Made by a program: the position numbers and the translations under genes | Source of the DNA: Plantibacter flavus | GTDB taxonomy: Bacteria > Actinomycetota > Actinomycetes > Actinomycetales > Microbacteriaceae | Reading direction: 5' to 3' | NCBI RefSeq assembly: GCF_900177615.1 | Contig: NZ_FXAP01000002.1 | Span: 558,001 to 622,000 of the forward strand | Length of the DNA: 64,000 bases | Shown: piece by piece, positions 8,611 through 17,174 of the stretch | Position numbering within the stretch: the stretch's first letter is position 1 | How the letters are laid out: every line of letters starts with the position of its first letter | The notes under the pieces: model-generated | Seen by the model: only the letters and a program-made list of their open reading frames with translations | Databases searched by the model: none | Told to the model about the DNA's origin: nothing

Positions 8611-9549
8611 GTGAGTCTTCGCACGGCCGAGTACCCGAGGCCCGATCACTTCCTGCTCCATGTGAGCGACACGCACCTCCTCGCCGGCGGGGGGAGCCTC
8701 TACGACAGCGTCGACAGCGAGACGCACCTGCGCCGTCTGTTCGCGGAGTTCGAGGCGTCCGGCGGTCGGCCCGAAGCGATCGTCTTCACGGGAGACCTCG
8801 CCGACAAGGGCGAACCCGACGCATACGACCGCATCCGCTCCATCGTCGAGCCGGTCGCCGAGCGCCTCGGATCGCAGATCATCTGGGTGATGGGCAACCA
8901 CGACGACCGCCAGGCGTTCCGAGCCGGGCTGTTCGGCGAGGTGCCGACCACCCGCCCGGTCGACCGCGTCTACGACGTCAACGGCCTCCGCGTCATCACC
9001 CTCGACTCGAGCGTTCCCGGGCACCACCACGGCGAGGTCTCGGACGAACAGCTCGACTGGCTCGCCGAGGAACTTTCGACGAAGGCCCCGCACGGCACGA
9101 TCCTCGCCATGCACCACCCGCCCGTCCCGAGCGTGCTCGACCTCGCCGTGAGCGTCGAGCTGCGCGACCAGGCGAAGCTCGCCGAAGTACTCGAGGGGTC
9201 CGACGTCCGCAGCATCATCGCCGGGCACCTGCATTACTCGTCGACCGCGACCTTCGCGGGCATCCCGGTGTCGGTCGCCTCGGCCACGTGCTACACGCAG
9301 GACCTCAACGTGCCCGTCGGCGGGACGCGTGGTCGCGACGGCGCGCGAGCGTTCAACCTCGTCCACGTCTACGGCAAGACGGTCCTGCACTCGGTGGTGC
9401 CGCTGGGCGAGACCCCGCCGCTGCACTACATCGACGCCGAGGAGAGTGCGCGCCTGCTCGCTCGCGACGGCATCGAGCTGCCCGTGTCGGACACGGTGCC
9501 GGTGCAGCCGGAGCCGCCGCTGACGATGCCGATCGGCGTCCTGGTCTAA
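8611..9549 (+). CDS. metallophosphatase, class III cyclic-nucleotide phosphodiesterase-like (CpdA/Rv0805 type)
   Basis: A 312-residue calcineurin-like dimetal phosphoesterase. All the metal motifs are present in order: HVSDTHL (D-x-H), FTGDLADKGE (GD), GNHDD, LAMHHPP and GHLHY. This order and length match bacterial 3',5'-cAMP phosphodiesterases of the CpdA/Rv0805 group, so cyclic-nucleotide hydrolysis is the best guess; other phosphodiesters cannot be excluded. GTG 8611 is chosen because family homology begins just after it; ATG 8572 would add 13 unrelated residues. Confidence 0.82.
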   Translation: MSLRTAEYPRPDHFLLHVSDTHLLAGGGSLYDSVDSETHLRRLFAEFEASGGRPEAIVFTGDLADKGEPDAYDRIRSIVEPVAERLGSQIIWVMGNHDDRQAFRAGLFGEVPTTRPVDRVYDVNGLRVITLDSSVPGHHHGEVSDEQLDWLAEELSTKAPHGTILAMHHPPVPSVLDLAVSVELRDQAKLAEVLEGSDVRSIIAGHLHYSSTATFAGIPVSVASATCYTQDLNVPVGGTRGRDGARAFNLVHVYGKTVLHSVVPLGETPPLHYIDAEESARLLARDGIELPVSDTVPVQPEPPLTMPIGVLV

Positions 9550-9563
9550 GGCGGCACCTCCCC

Positions 9564-9662
9564 GCTCCCTGAGTTCGCCTCCGGTCCCTGAGCTCACCTC
9601 CGGTCCCTGAGCTCACCTCCGGTCCCTGAGCTTCCCCCGGGTCCCTGAGCCTGTCGAAGGGC
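9564..9662. repeat. short tandem array of a CCCTGAGC repeat
   Basis: Five imperfect units, most beginning GGTCCCTGAGC, follow at about 19-base spacing; the last carries the longer form ending CTGTCGAAGGG. It fills the gap between the phosphodiesterase and reductase genes. The same unit recurs at 10829-11145, 22855-22925 and 23340-23410. Confidence 0.85.
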
Positions 9663-9742
9663 CGCAGCCCGGCAGGGTACCGCAGCCCGGCGGGTCCGCC
9701 GTTCCGGGAGCCTCTCCAGACCGACGCGCCTATCGTGGACGG

Positions 9743-10822
9743 ATGACCTCCCCAGAAGCACCCCGCACCGCACTCGTCGTCGGCGCCAGCGGCATCACCG
9801 GTTCCGCGATCGTGTCGCAGCTCCTCGAGGAGGGCGGCTGGCGGATCCTCGCCCTCTCCCGCCGCGCGCCGGCGGCCCACCCGCAGGTCGAGCACGTCGC
9901 GGCCGACCTGCGGGACGCGGACGACCTCGCGCGCGCCCTCGGCGGCACCGGCGTCACCCACGTGTTCTTCACCGCCTGGTCACGTCAGGACACCGAGGCC
10001 GAGAACATCCGGGTCAACGGCGGCATGGTCCGCGACCTGCTGGCCGCCCTCTCCACCGAGCCCGTTCAGCACGTCGCCCTGGTCACCGGCCTGAAGCACT
10101 ACCTCGGCCCGTTCGAGGCCTATGCGGCCGGCGAGATGCCCGACACCCCGTTCCACGAGGACGAGGAGCGCCTGGACACGCCCAACTTCTACTACGAGCA
10201 GGAGGACGAGCTCTTCGCCGCGGCTGCGCGAGCGGGGTTCACCTGGTCGGTACACCGTTCCCACACCGTGATCGGACACGCGGTGGGAAACGCGATGAAC
10301 ATGGCGTCCACGCTCGCGGTGCAGGCTGCGCTCTGCAAGCGGCTCGACCGACCGTTCGTGTTCCCCGGCTCAGAGACCCAGTGGAACGGCCTCACCGACA
10401 TGACCGACGCCGGACTCCTCGCCGAGCAGATGCTCTGGGCGGCGAGCTCACCGGCCGGTGCGGACGAGGCGTTCAACATCGTCAACGGCGACGTCTTCCG
10501 CTGGCGCTGGATGTGGCCGCGACTGGCCGCGCACCTCGGCGTCGAGCCGGAGGGCTTCGACACCGAGCCGCGTCCGCTCGAGCAGCAGATGGCGGGCGTC
10601 GAGGGCACCTGGGTCGAGTTGGTGGCCGAACACGGTCTCGTCGAGGCCGACCTCTCCCGCGTGGCGTCGTGGTGGCACACCGACGGTGACCTCGGCCGGG
10701 ACATCGAGGTCGTCACCGACATGAGCAAGAGCCGACTCGCCGGCTTCACCGGCTACCGGCGGACGCTGGACGCCTTCACCGCGATCTTCGACCGCCTCCG
10801 CGAGGAGCGCATCGTCCCCTGA
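9743..10822 (+). CDS. PRISE-type SDR (progesterone 5beta-reductase/iridoid-synthase-like NADPH reductase)
   Basis: A 359-residue atypical extended short-chain dehydrogenase. The dinucleotide fold shows VVGASGITGSAIV near the N-terminus. The PRISE fingerprints are clear: VTGLKHYLGPF, then FYYEQEDELF supplying the active-site tyrosine, then WSVHRSHTVIGHA. PRISE enzymes reduce the C=C bond of enones with NADPH, but bacterial substrates are mostly unknown. The ATG at 9743 has a weak ribosome site. It stands alone, flanked on both sides by arrays of the CCCTGAGC repeat. Confidence 0.82.
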   Translation: MTSPEAPRTALVVGASGITGSAIVSQLLEEGGWRILALSRRAPAAHPQVEHVAADLRDADDLARALGGTGVTHVFFTAWSRQDTEAENIRVNGGMVRDLLAALSTEPVQHVALVTGLKHYLGPFEAYAAGEMPDTPFHEDEERLDTPNFYYEQEDELFAAAARAGFTWSVHRSHTVIGHAVGNAMNMASTLAVQAALCKRLDRPFVFPGSETQWNGLTDMTDAGLLAEQMLWAASSPAGADEAFNIVNGDVFRWRWMWPRLAAHLGVEPEGFDTEPRPLEQQMAGVEGTWVELVAEHGLVEADLSRVASWWHTDGDLGRDIEVVTDMSKSRLAGFTGYRRTLDAFTAIFDRLREERIVP

Positions 10823-10828
10823 CCGGCC

Positions 10829-11145
10829 CCCGGTCCCTGAGCACCCTTCCGGTCCCTGAGCGCCCTTCCGGTCCCTGAGCACCCTTCCGGTCCCTGAGCT
10901 TGTCGAAGGGTGGCGACCGTGTCGGTCCCTGAGCTTGTCGAAGGGTGGCGACCGTCTCGGTCCCTGAGCTTGTCGAAGGGTGGCGACCGTGTCGGTCCCT
11001 GAGCTTGTCGAAGGGTGGCACTTCGACAAGCTCAGTGACCGGGTTCGGCTCAGTGACCGGGTTCGGCTCAGTGACCGGGTTCGGCCCCCGGGTACCCCTT
11101 CCGGTCCCGGAGTGCCCCTTCCGGTCCCTGAGCCTGTCGAAGGGC
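10829..11145. repeat. composite repeat array with 35-bp and 18-bp tandem periods
   Basis: Units beginning GGTCCCTGAGC fill the whole gap. Four copies of a 35-bp unit (GGTCCCTGAGCTTGTCGAAGG core) start at 10889, 10924, 10959 and 10994, near-identical. They run into an inverted copy (ACTTCGACAAGCTCAGTGACC), then three 18-bp copies of GCTCAGTGACCGGGTTCG from 11030, 11048 and 11066, and finally a forward copy ending near 11145. The forward and inverted copies could fold into long hairpins between the convergent genes. Confidence 0.9.
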
Positions 11146-11147
11146 GG

Positions 11148-12788
11148 TCAGCTGAGCTTGGCCGGCTCGATCTCGAGCGCGCTCGGCACGGCGGCCTCGC
11201 GCTCCCACGGTGCCGGGAACGGGAAGTACCGCTCGAGGAAGTCGATCACGGCGGTGGTGCGCTGCTCCACCGAGATCTCCGGCCGGCTGCCGTCGTTCAG
11301 GCAGAACATGTCCTGGTCGCGTCGCTTGAGGAGTCGCTCCATCTGCCCGAGCGACTGCTTGAGCGTCGTCTCGATGTAGCGGACCTTCGCCTGGGTCTGC
11401 TGCACCGCGCGACCCGTCATGAGGCCGTAGTAGTGGTAGAACGAGTTCGTCACCGAGATGTTGTCGGCCGCGCGGAAGGCGCTGTGGGAGGTCGCGCGGA
11501 ACTCCTCGGCGAACTCCTGCTCCATCTCCGCCATGATGCTCCGGCGGAGGGGCGCGGCGCAGTGCTCGAGGTGACGGGTGGTGACGCGTCCGAAGCGCTC
11601 GTGCAGGAGCCGACGGTTCACGCGGGCCGCGTTCTCGAAGCCGCTGCGCGAGGGGTCGTTCGCCCCGAGGCCGATGCGGGTGGTCGCCTCCACGAACTTG
11701 CTGATGCCGCCCGGTGAGAAGAACAGTTCGGGACTGATCGGTCGGCCGAGGAACATGTCGTCGTTGGAGTAGAGGAAGTGCTCCGACAGCCCCTCGATGC
11801 GGTGGAGCTGGCTCTCGACGGCCATGGAGTTGTGTGTCGGCAGGGCGTCGAGGTCGCCGAAGAACTCCTCGCTGCGAACGATGGTGACCTTCGGGTGCTC
11901 GGCCAGCCATTCGGGTGCGGGGGAGTCGGTCGCGATGAAGATGCGTCGGATCCACGGGGCGAAGGTGTGCACGCTGCGGAGGGCGTACTTGAGCTCGTTG
12001 ATCTGGCGGAAGCGGGCGTCGGAGTCGTCGCCGTCTCCGACGACGTAGCTCTGCATCCGCTTGGCGCGGGCCCGCTGGAACTCCTCGGAGGAGCCGTCCA
12101 CCCACGAGAAGACGAGGTCGATGTCGAAGGTGACGTCGCTCGCGAGCGCGCCGAACATGTGCTCGAGCGTCCGCCAGCTGCGGCCGTAGCGTTCGACGGT
12201 CGTCTCGACGGCCTCGGTGCGGGGCATGTACGTCCTCATGAGGACGTTCTCCACGGGAGCGGTGATCTCCTCGTCGCCGAAGCGCCAGAGTTCGAGCTGC
12301 AGGGCGGTCTCCATGCCGTAGCGGAGGCGGCCGAGCGGTTCGATGCGCGGCCGGTACAGCCGGAAGACCTCGGCCTTGCGGGCACCGGTGAGCAGTCCGT
12401 CGGAGAGGAGGTGCGGATCGCCGGCCGGCTTCACCGTCGACATGCGCGCTTTGAGCGGCACGCTGTAGAAGGGCTCGTCGGCGAACGCCTCCGCGAGTGC
12501 GGTCTGCAGGCGCTTGCGCAGGGAGCGGTCGATGACGATGACGGGGCGGTCATGCTCACCCCGGATGAGGAGGTACTCGATCTCGGCCGCGTCGAGGACG
12601 TCGGCGACGGCGAGGAGGTCCTCCACCATCGACTGCTGTGGGGTCAGGTGACCGTTGATGAGGGTGTAGACGCCTTTGCGCTGCACCACGTCGGGGCGGT
12701 CGAAGCGCTGCGATCGGGAGCCACCGGTCACGAGGACGAGCTCAGGGGCGGTGGTGAACGGGAGTTCCGGCGGAATGGGGTCCTTCAC
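11148..12788 (-). CDS. Stealth-family sugar-phosphate phosphotransferase
   Basis: A 546-residue cytoplasmic enzyme of the Stealth family, which transfers hexose-1-phosphate from a nucleotide sugar to build phosphodiester-linked surface polysaccharides. The conserved blocks appear in order: CR1 in DIDLVFSWVDGS, CR2 in ELKYALRSVHTFAPWIRRI, CR3 in the block ending FLYSNDDMFLGR, and CR4-like SVTNSFYHYYG. The start is GTG 12788; the frame is open further upstream but offers no better start and no ribosome site. No other capsule gene is next to it, and its 3' end abuts the repeat array. Confidence 0.85.
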   Translation of the reverse strand: MKDPIPPELPFTTAPELVLVTGGSRSQRFDRPDVVQRKGVYTLINGHLTPQQSMVEDLLAVADVLDAAEIEYLLIRGEHDRPVIVIDRSLRKRLQTALAEAFADEPFYSVPLKARMSTVKPAGDPHLLSDGLLTGARKAEVFRLYRPRIEPLGRLRYGMETALQLELWRFGDEEITAPVENVLMRTYMPRTEAVETTVERYGRSWRTLEHMFGALASDVTFDIDLVFSWVDGSSEEFQRARAKRMQSYVVGDGDDSDARFRQINELKYALRSVHTFAPWIRRIFIATDSPAPEWLAEHPKVTIVRSEEFFGDLDALPTHNSMAVESQLHRIEGLSEHFLYSNDDMFLGRPISPELFFSPGGISKFVEATTRIGLGANDPSRSGFENAARVNRRLLHERFGRVTTRHLEHCAAPLRRSIMAEMEQEFAEEFRATSHSAFRAADNISVTNSFYHYYGLMTGRAVQQTQAKVRYIETTLKQSLGQMERLLKRRDQDMFCLNDGSRPEISVEQRTTAVIDFLERYFPFPAPWEREAAVPSALEIEPAKLS

Positions 12789-12976
12789 GGTACTGGTGAA
12801 GGCCGTCGGTGCCTGAGTGCCGACGGTTGGCCGCTGGTCGTCGAGTTCGTTCGTGATCGTGTCCGCCTCTGGTCTGCTGGGGAGTGGGTTCCTCGTTATT
12901 GTACGGCCGTCGCGCAGGAGCGCTCACGGCTTGACGGCGACGGGGTGGCAGGCGGCGTCCGGGTACGATTGACCCC

Positions 12977-14428
12977 ATGGTGAGCGTGGCGGAATCCTTG
13001 GTGCGCCTGCAGGACCTGGCCTCGTCGCCCGTGGTCGCTCGGGTGGCGTCGGCGTTCGCCGAAGCCGGGTACGAACTGGCCCTCGTCGGCGGCCCCGTTC
13101 GCGACGCGATGCTCGGTCGCACCGTGAGCGACCTCGACTTCACGTCGAACGCCTCGCCCGACCAGATCCTCGCGGTCCTCAAGCCGATGGCGAGCGCCTG
13201 GTGGGATGTCGGCCGCGACTTCGGCACGATCGGCGCGAAGGTCGCCGTCACCGACGACGACGGCGTCGAGCACGCCGACACCGTCGAGATCACCACGTAT
13301 CGTGCCGACGCCTACGACGGCGTGACCCGCAAGCCGGTCGTCGCGTTCGGCGACACCCTCGAGGACGATCTGCGTCGGCGCGACTTCACCGTCAACTCGA
13401 TGGCGCTCCGCATCCCCGAGATCACCCTCGTCGACCCGTCCGGCGGCGTCGAGGACCTCGTCGCCCACCTGCTGCGGACGCCGAGCTCGCCCGAGGTCTC
13501 CTTCGGCGACGACCCGCTGCGCATGCTCCGGGCCGCGCGGTTCGCCTCCCAGCTCGACTTCCGGCCCACCGACGACGTGATCGAGGCGATGGAGGAGCGT
13601 CGCGAGACCATCTCCATCGTGAGCCCGGAGCGCATCCAGGCCGAGCTCGGCAAGCTGCTGGCGACCGACCACCCGCGCGCGGGTCTCGAGCTGCTCGTCG
13701 ACACCGGCATCGCCGACCTCGTGTTGCCCGAGCTGCCGGCACTCCGGCTGGAGCCCGACGAGCACCACCACCACAAGGACGTCTACCAGCACTCGCTGAC
13801 GGTGCTCGAGCAGGCCATCGGTTACGAGCACTCCCGACACCCCGGCGAGGCACCCGACCTCGTCCTGCGGTGGGCAGCGCTGCTCCACGACATCGGCAAG
13901 CCGGCGACGAAGAAGACCGGCCCCGGCGCAGCCGTCACCTTCTACCACCACGACCTCGTGGGTGCGAAGCTGGCGAAGAAGCGCCTCACCGCACTCCGCT
14001 ACGACGGCGACACGATCAAGAGCGTCGCGCGGCTCGTCGAACTGCACATGCGGTTCTTCGGGTATTCGGAGGGCGTGTGGGCGGACTCCGCGGTGCGACG
14101 CTACGTCCGCGACGCCGGTCCGCTGCTCGAGCGGCTGCACATGCTCGTCCGCGCCGATGTCACGACCCGCAACCGGCGCAAGGCCGACCGCCTCGGCTTC
14201 GCCTACGACGACCTCGAGCAGCGCATCGTGGAGCTCCAGGAGCAGGAGGAGCTCGAGTCCGTCCGGCCCGACCTCGATGGCAACCGCATCCAGGAGGTGC
14301 TGGGCATCGCACCCGGGCGCGAGGTCGGCGAGGCGTACCGCTGGCTGCTGGAGCTGCGCCTCGACGAGGGCCCGCTCGGCGAGGAGGAGGCCACCCGCCG
14401 CCTCCTCGACTGGTGGTCCTCCCGTTGA
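12977..14428 (+). CDS. cca: CCA tRNA nucleotidyltransferase with HD domain
   Basis: A 483-residue enzyme adding or repairing the 3' CCA of tRNAs. The class II nucleotidyltransferase head shows GGPVRD (residues 38-43) and the metal-binding DLDFTS (52-57), followed by RRRDFTVNSMAL and the RAARFASQLDF neck. A central HD domain has LLHDIGKP and HHHHKDVYQHS. The length and HD domain match the actinobacterial type. ATG 12977 is the first start in frame. A long inverted repeat follows the stop. Confidence 0.93.
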   Translation: MVSVAESLVRLQDLASSPVVARVASAFAEAGYELALVGGPVRDAMLGRTVSDLDFTSNASPDQILAVLKPMASAWWDVGRDFGTIGAKVAVTDDDGVEHADTVEITTYRADAYDGVTRKPVVAFGDTLEDDLRRRDFTVNSMALRIPEITLVDPSGGVEDLVAHLLRTPSSPEVSFGDDPLRMLRAARFASQLDFRPTDDVIEAMEERRETISIVSPERIQAELGKLLATDHPRAGLELLVDTGIADLVLPELPALRLEPDEHHHHKDVYQHSLTVLEQAIGYEHSRHPGEAPDLVLRWAALLHDIGKPATKKTGPGAAVTFYHHDLVGAKLAKKRLTALRYDGDTIKSVARLVELHMRFFGYSEGVWADSAVRRYVRDAGPLLERLHMLVRADVTTRNRRKADRLGFAYDDLEQRIVELQEQEELESVRPDLDGNRIQEVLGIAPGREVGEAYRWLLELRLDEGPLGEEEATRRLLDWWSSR

Positions 14429-14440
14429 CAGCCCCTCCTG

Positions 14441-14505
14441 CCCGCGAACTGTCACAAACGCACAGTCAGACGGCGTCACACTGACCGTTTCTGACAGCTC
14501 GCGGG
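14441..14505. repeat. palindromic element, CCCGCGAACTGTCA type
   Basis: Arms 14441-14460 and 14486-14505 are complementary at 18 of 20 positions (CCCGCGAACTGTCACAAACG against its partner). The same CCCGCGAACTGTCA core makes the inverted repeat at 25532-25600. It begins 12 bases after the cca stop and probably also works as a terminator, although there is no T-tract. Confidence 0.75.
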
Positions 14506-14557
14506 CGTTCAGACTGAACTGCTAGCCTCCCTGAGGTTCACGGAACGAAGGATTCTC

Positions 14558-15874
14558 ATGCTCAAGCGACACGCCGCCCTCGCGATCGCGGCCGCCTCCG
14601 CCCTGATGCTGAGCGGTTGCGCCGCCGGATCCACGGAGCGCACGACGGTCACGGTGCGCGTCTGGGATTCCGCCGTCGCCGACGCCTACGAGACCTCGTT
14701 CGCCGCCTTCGAGCGCGAGAACCCCGACATCCGCGTCCGCGTCGACGTCGTCGAATGGGCCGACTACTGGACGAAGCTCCGCACCGACGTCGCGGCGGAA
14801 ACCGCTCCCGACGTCTTCTGGTTGAACAACTCCTACCTCGCCGGGTACGCGGACAGCGGCAGCGTCCTCGACGTCGGGCAGACGCTCGGCAAGGACGCGT
14901 CGAAGGACTGGGCGCCGAGCGTGGTCAGCCAGTTCACCCGGAACGACAAGCTCTGGGCCGTTCCGCAGCTGTCCGACGCCGGCATCGCGGTCTACTACAA
15001 CGCCGACCTCCTCGACGCGGCCGGCGTGAAGCCCGCCGAGCTCGAGGAGGCGACCTGGTCGCCCGACGCGACGAAGGACACCTTCCTGCCTCTGGCGAAG
15101 AAGCTGACGAAGGACGCGGCCGGGGTCTCTGCCGACCAGCCCGGCTTCAACCCGGCGGCGCCCGCGACCTACGGCACCGGCCTCGGGTACGACCTGCAGG
15201 CCGTGCTCCTGCCCTTCATCGGCTCGAACGGCGGGAAGTACCAGGACGGCGACGACTTCGCGTTCAACGACCCGAAGACGAGCGAGTCCGTCAGCTACCT
15301 CGTCAACGCGATCAACGGCGCCAAGGTCGCCCCGCCGGCCGCCTCCACGAACGCCGACGGCGACTTCGCCCGCGACGCCTTCCTCCAGGGCAAGGTCGCC
15401 ATGTTCCAGTCGGGGCTCTACAGCCTGAAGGCCGTGCACGACGGCGCCGACTTCCGCTGGGGCGTCGCCGAGCTCCCGGCCGGCCCTGCGGGCAAGGTCA
15501 GCGTCACGAACGGGATCGCCGCAGCGGGCAACGCGGCCACGAAGCACCCCGACCAGGTGAAGAAGGTGCTCGCCTGGTTGGGCAGCGCCGAGGGAAACGC
15601 GCCCGTCGGTGCGTCCGGCTCGGCGGTCCCCGCCGTGACCGCAGCCCAGAAGCAGTACTTCGACTACTGGAAGGGCCAGGACGTCGACGTGCAGCCCTTC
15701 TTCGACGTGATCGCCGACGACGCGAAGACGATCGCGCCCCCGACGGGTGCTGGTTACGCGAAGGGCCTCGCCGCCTACGACCCGATCTTCAAGGAGATCT
15801 TCGCCGGCACGACGCCCGTCGCCGACGGCCTCAAGAAGGCGCAGGAGGCGGCCAACGCCGCCATCAACGACTGA
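14558..15874 (+). CDS. sugar-type ABC transporter substrate-binding lipoprotein (SBP family 1), orphan
   Basis: A 438-residue extracellular binding protein. The signal peptide ends at lipobox LSGC with the lipidated Cys at residue 21. The mature part shows the MalE-like pattern: TVRVWDSAVADAYETSFAAFERENPDIRV, then PDVFWLNNSYLA, the IAVYYNADLLDAAG hinge region and the FLQGKVAMFQSG block. No permease or ATPase gene adjoins it; the next gene is a 2-hydroxyacid dehydrogenase. It probably docks with permeases encoded elsewhere. Confidence 0.87.
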   Translation: MLKRHAALAIAAASALMLSGCAAGSTERTTVTVRVWDSAVADAYETSFAAFERENPDIRVRVDVVEWADYWTKLRTDVAAETAPDVFWLNNSYLAGYADSGSVLDVGQTLGKDASKDWAPSVVSQFTRNDKLWAVPQLSDAGIAVYYNADLLDAAGVKPAELEEATWSPDATKDTFLPLAKKLTKDAAGVSADQPGFNPAAPATYGTGLGYDLQAVLLPFIGSNGGKYQDGDDFAFNDPKTSESVSYLVNAINGAKVAPPAASTNADGDFARDAFLQGKVAMFQSGLYSLKAVHDGADFRWGVAELPAGPAGKVSVTNGIAAAGNAATKHPDQVKKVLAWLGSAEGNAPVGASGSAVPAVTAAQKQYFDYWKGQDVDVQPFFDVIADDAKTIAPPTGAGYAKGLAAYDPIFKEIFAGTTPVADGLKKAQEAANAAIND

Positions 15875-15912
15875 CCCCGGACGCAGGGCATCGCAGGGCA
15901 TGATGGACCATC

Positions 15913-16932
15913 ATGCGGATCCTCATCGCGAGCCACCTCGAGCCTGAGCACGTCGAGGCGATCAGCGCCTCCCACCCCGATGTCGAGGTGCTGTACGACC
16001 CGGCCCTCGTCGCGGCACCGCAGTACGTCGCCGATCACCGCGGGCCGGCACCCGAGCTGTCCGCAGCGGACCAGCAACGGTGGGAGGACATGCTCGCCCG
16101 TGCCGACGTCGCGTTCGACTTCGACTGGCAGGACCCGGCGGCGCTCCCGGAGCGCGCCCCGAACCTGAGATGGATCCAGGCGACGAGCGCCGGCATCGGC
16201 GCGTTCATGCGTCGCACCGCACTCGACCGCAGCGGCATCGCCGTCACGACGGCGGGCGGCGTGCACGCCGTCCCACTCGCCGAGTTCGCCCTCGCCGGAG
16301 CGCTCTTCGTCGTGAAGGGCGTTCCCTTCCTGCAGCGCCGGCAGCGGGAGCGCCGGTTCGAGCGGTACACGACCAGACAGCTGGCCGGGATGCGGGTCAC
16401 CGTCGTCGGCGTCGGCGGCATGGGGTCGAACGTGGTGCGGACCTTCGACGCCATCGGCGCACGGGTGACCGCGGTGGGGCGGGTCGGCGGCACCTATGAG
16501 CTCCCCGACGGCGTCGAGCTGAGCGATGTGGACCGGCTCGACGAGGTGCTGCCGGGCACCGACGTGCTCGTCCTGTGCACGGCGCTCACGCCCGAGACCG
16601 ACAACCTCATCAGTGCCGACCGGATCGCGCTCCTGCCCGACGGCGCCGCCATCGTCAACATCTCCCGTGGGCAGGTCGTCGATGAGGACGGGCTCATAGA
16701 GGCGCTGCGCTCGGGTCGGCTGGGTGGCGCGGCGCTCGATGTCTTCCGCGAGGAGCCGTTGCCCGCGGACTCACCGCTGTGGGACCTCGACAACGTGCTC
16801 ATCTCGCCCCACTCGGCGTCCACGGTGGAGAGCGAGAACGCGACGCTCACGGCACTGTTCATCGAGAACCTGGCCCGCTACCGCGCAGATGAACCGCTGC
16901 TGAACCGGTTCGACGCCGAGCGCGGGTACTGA
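15913..16932 (+). CDS. D-2-hydroxyacid dehydrogenase (NAD-dependent)
   Basis: A 339-residue oxidoreductase interconverting a 2-keto acid and a D-2-hydroxy acid. The Rossmann motif is VGVGGMGSNV near residue 160. The catalytic triad is visible: Arg in NISRGQVVDEDG, Glu in DVFREEPLP and His in ISPHSAST. It starts 38 bases after the sugar-binding lipoprotein gene, so the two may share a transcript. A CCCGGGCC inverted repeat at 16945-16964 follows. Substrate cannot be predicted. Confidence 0.85.
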   Translation: MRILIASHLEPEHVEAISASHPDVEVLYDPALVAAPQYVADHRGPAPELSAADQQRWEDMLARADVAFDFDWQDPAALPERAPNLRWIQATSAGIGAFMRRTALDRSGIAVTTAGGVHAVPLAEFALAGALFVVKGVPFLQRRQRERRFERYTTRQLAGMRVTVVGVGGMGSNVVRTFDAIGARVTAVGRVGGTYELPDGVELSDVDRLDEVLPGTDVLVLCTALTPETDNLISADRIALLPDGAAIVNISRGQVVDEDGLIEALRSGRLGGAALDVFREEPLPADSPLWDLDNVLISPHSASTVESENATLTALFIENLARYRADEPLLNRFDAERGY

Positions 16933-16944
16933 CGGACCCTGAGC

Positions 16945-16964
16945 CCCGGGCCACTGGGCCCGGG
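16945..16964 (+). terminator. short GC hairpin after the hydroxyacid dehydrogenase gene
   Basis: CCCGGGCC and GGCCCGGG are separated by four bases, 12 bases past the stop. There is no T-tract, so function as a terminator is a guess. Confidence 0.4.
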
Positions 16965-17070
16965 ATCCCGGTGGCGTCCGCACCGGGCGAAACGCGCGGT
17001 CATTGCGCTGCAGATGTCGCTCGCGCACGTTTCGTGCTCGTAACGAATCAGCACCGGAAGCCTTCTCGGT

Positions 17071-17100
17071 TTGAGGGTTTTGTTCGGAGCGTGCTGTAAT
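17071..17100 (+). promoter_or_regulatory. putative promoter of the second peptide ABC operon
   Basis: TTGAGG at 17071-17076 and TGTAAT at 17095-17100 are 18 bases apart in an A/T-richer stretch, 74 bases before the start codon. Consensus match only. Confidence 0.4.
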
Positions 17101-17174
17101 CCTCTACAAGCACGTGCGAAGAACCTGCACACAGCCGTGCCGTCTCTCACACACAGAAAATGAGGTCGACATCA

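Noticed and set aside
10889-11030. Regular 35-bp repeats resembling a CRISPR array
   Set aside because: The repeats are directly adjacent with no unique spacers, and no cas gene is in the window.
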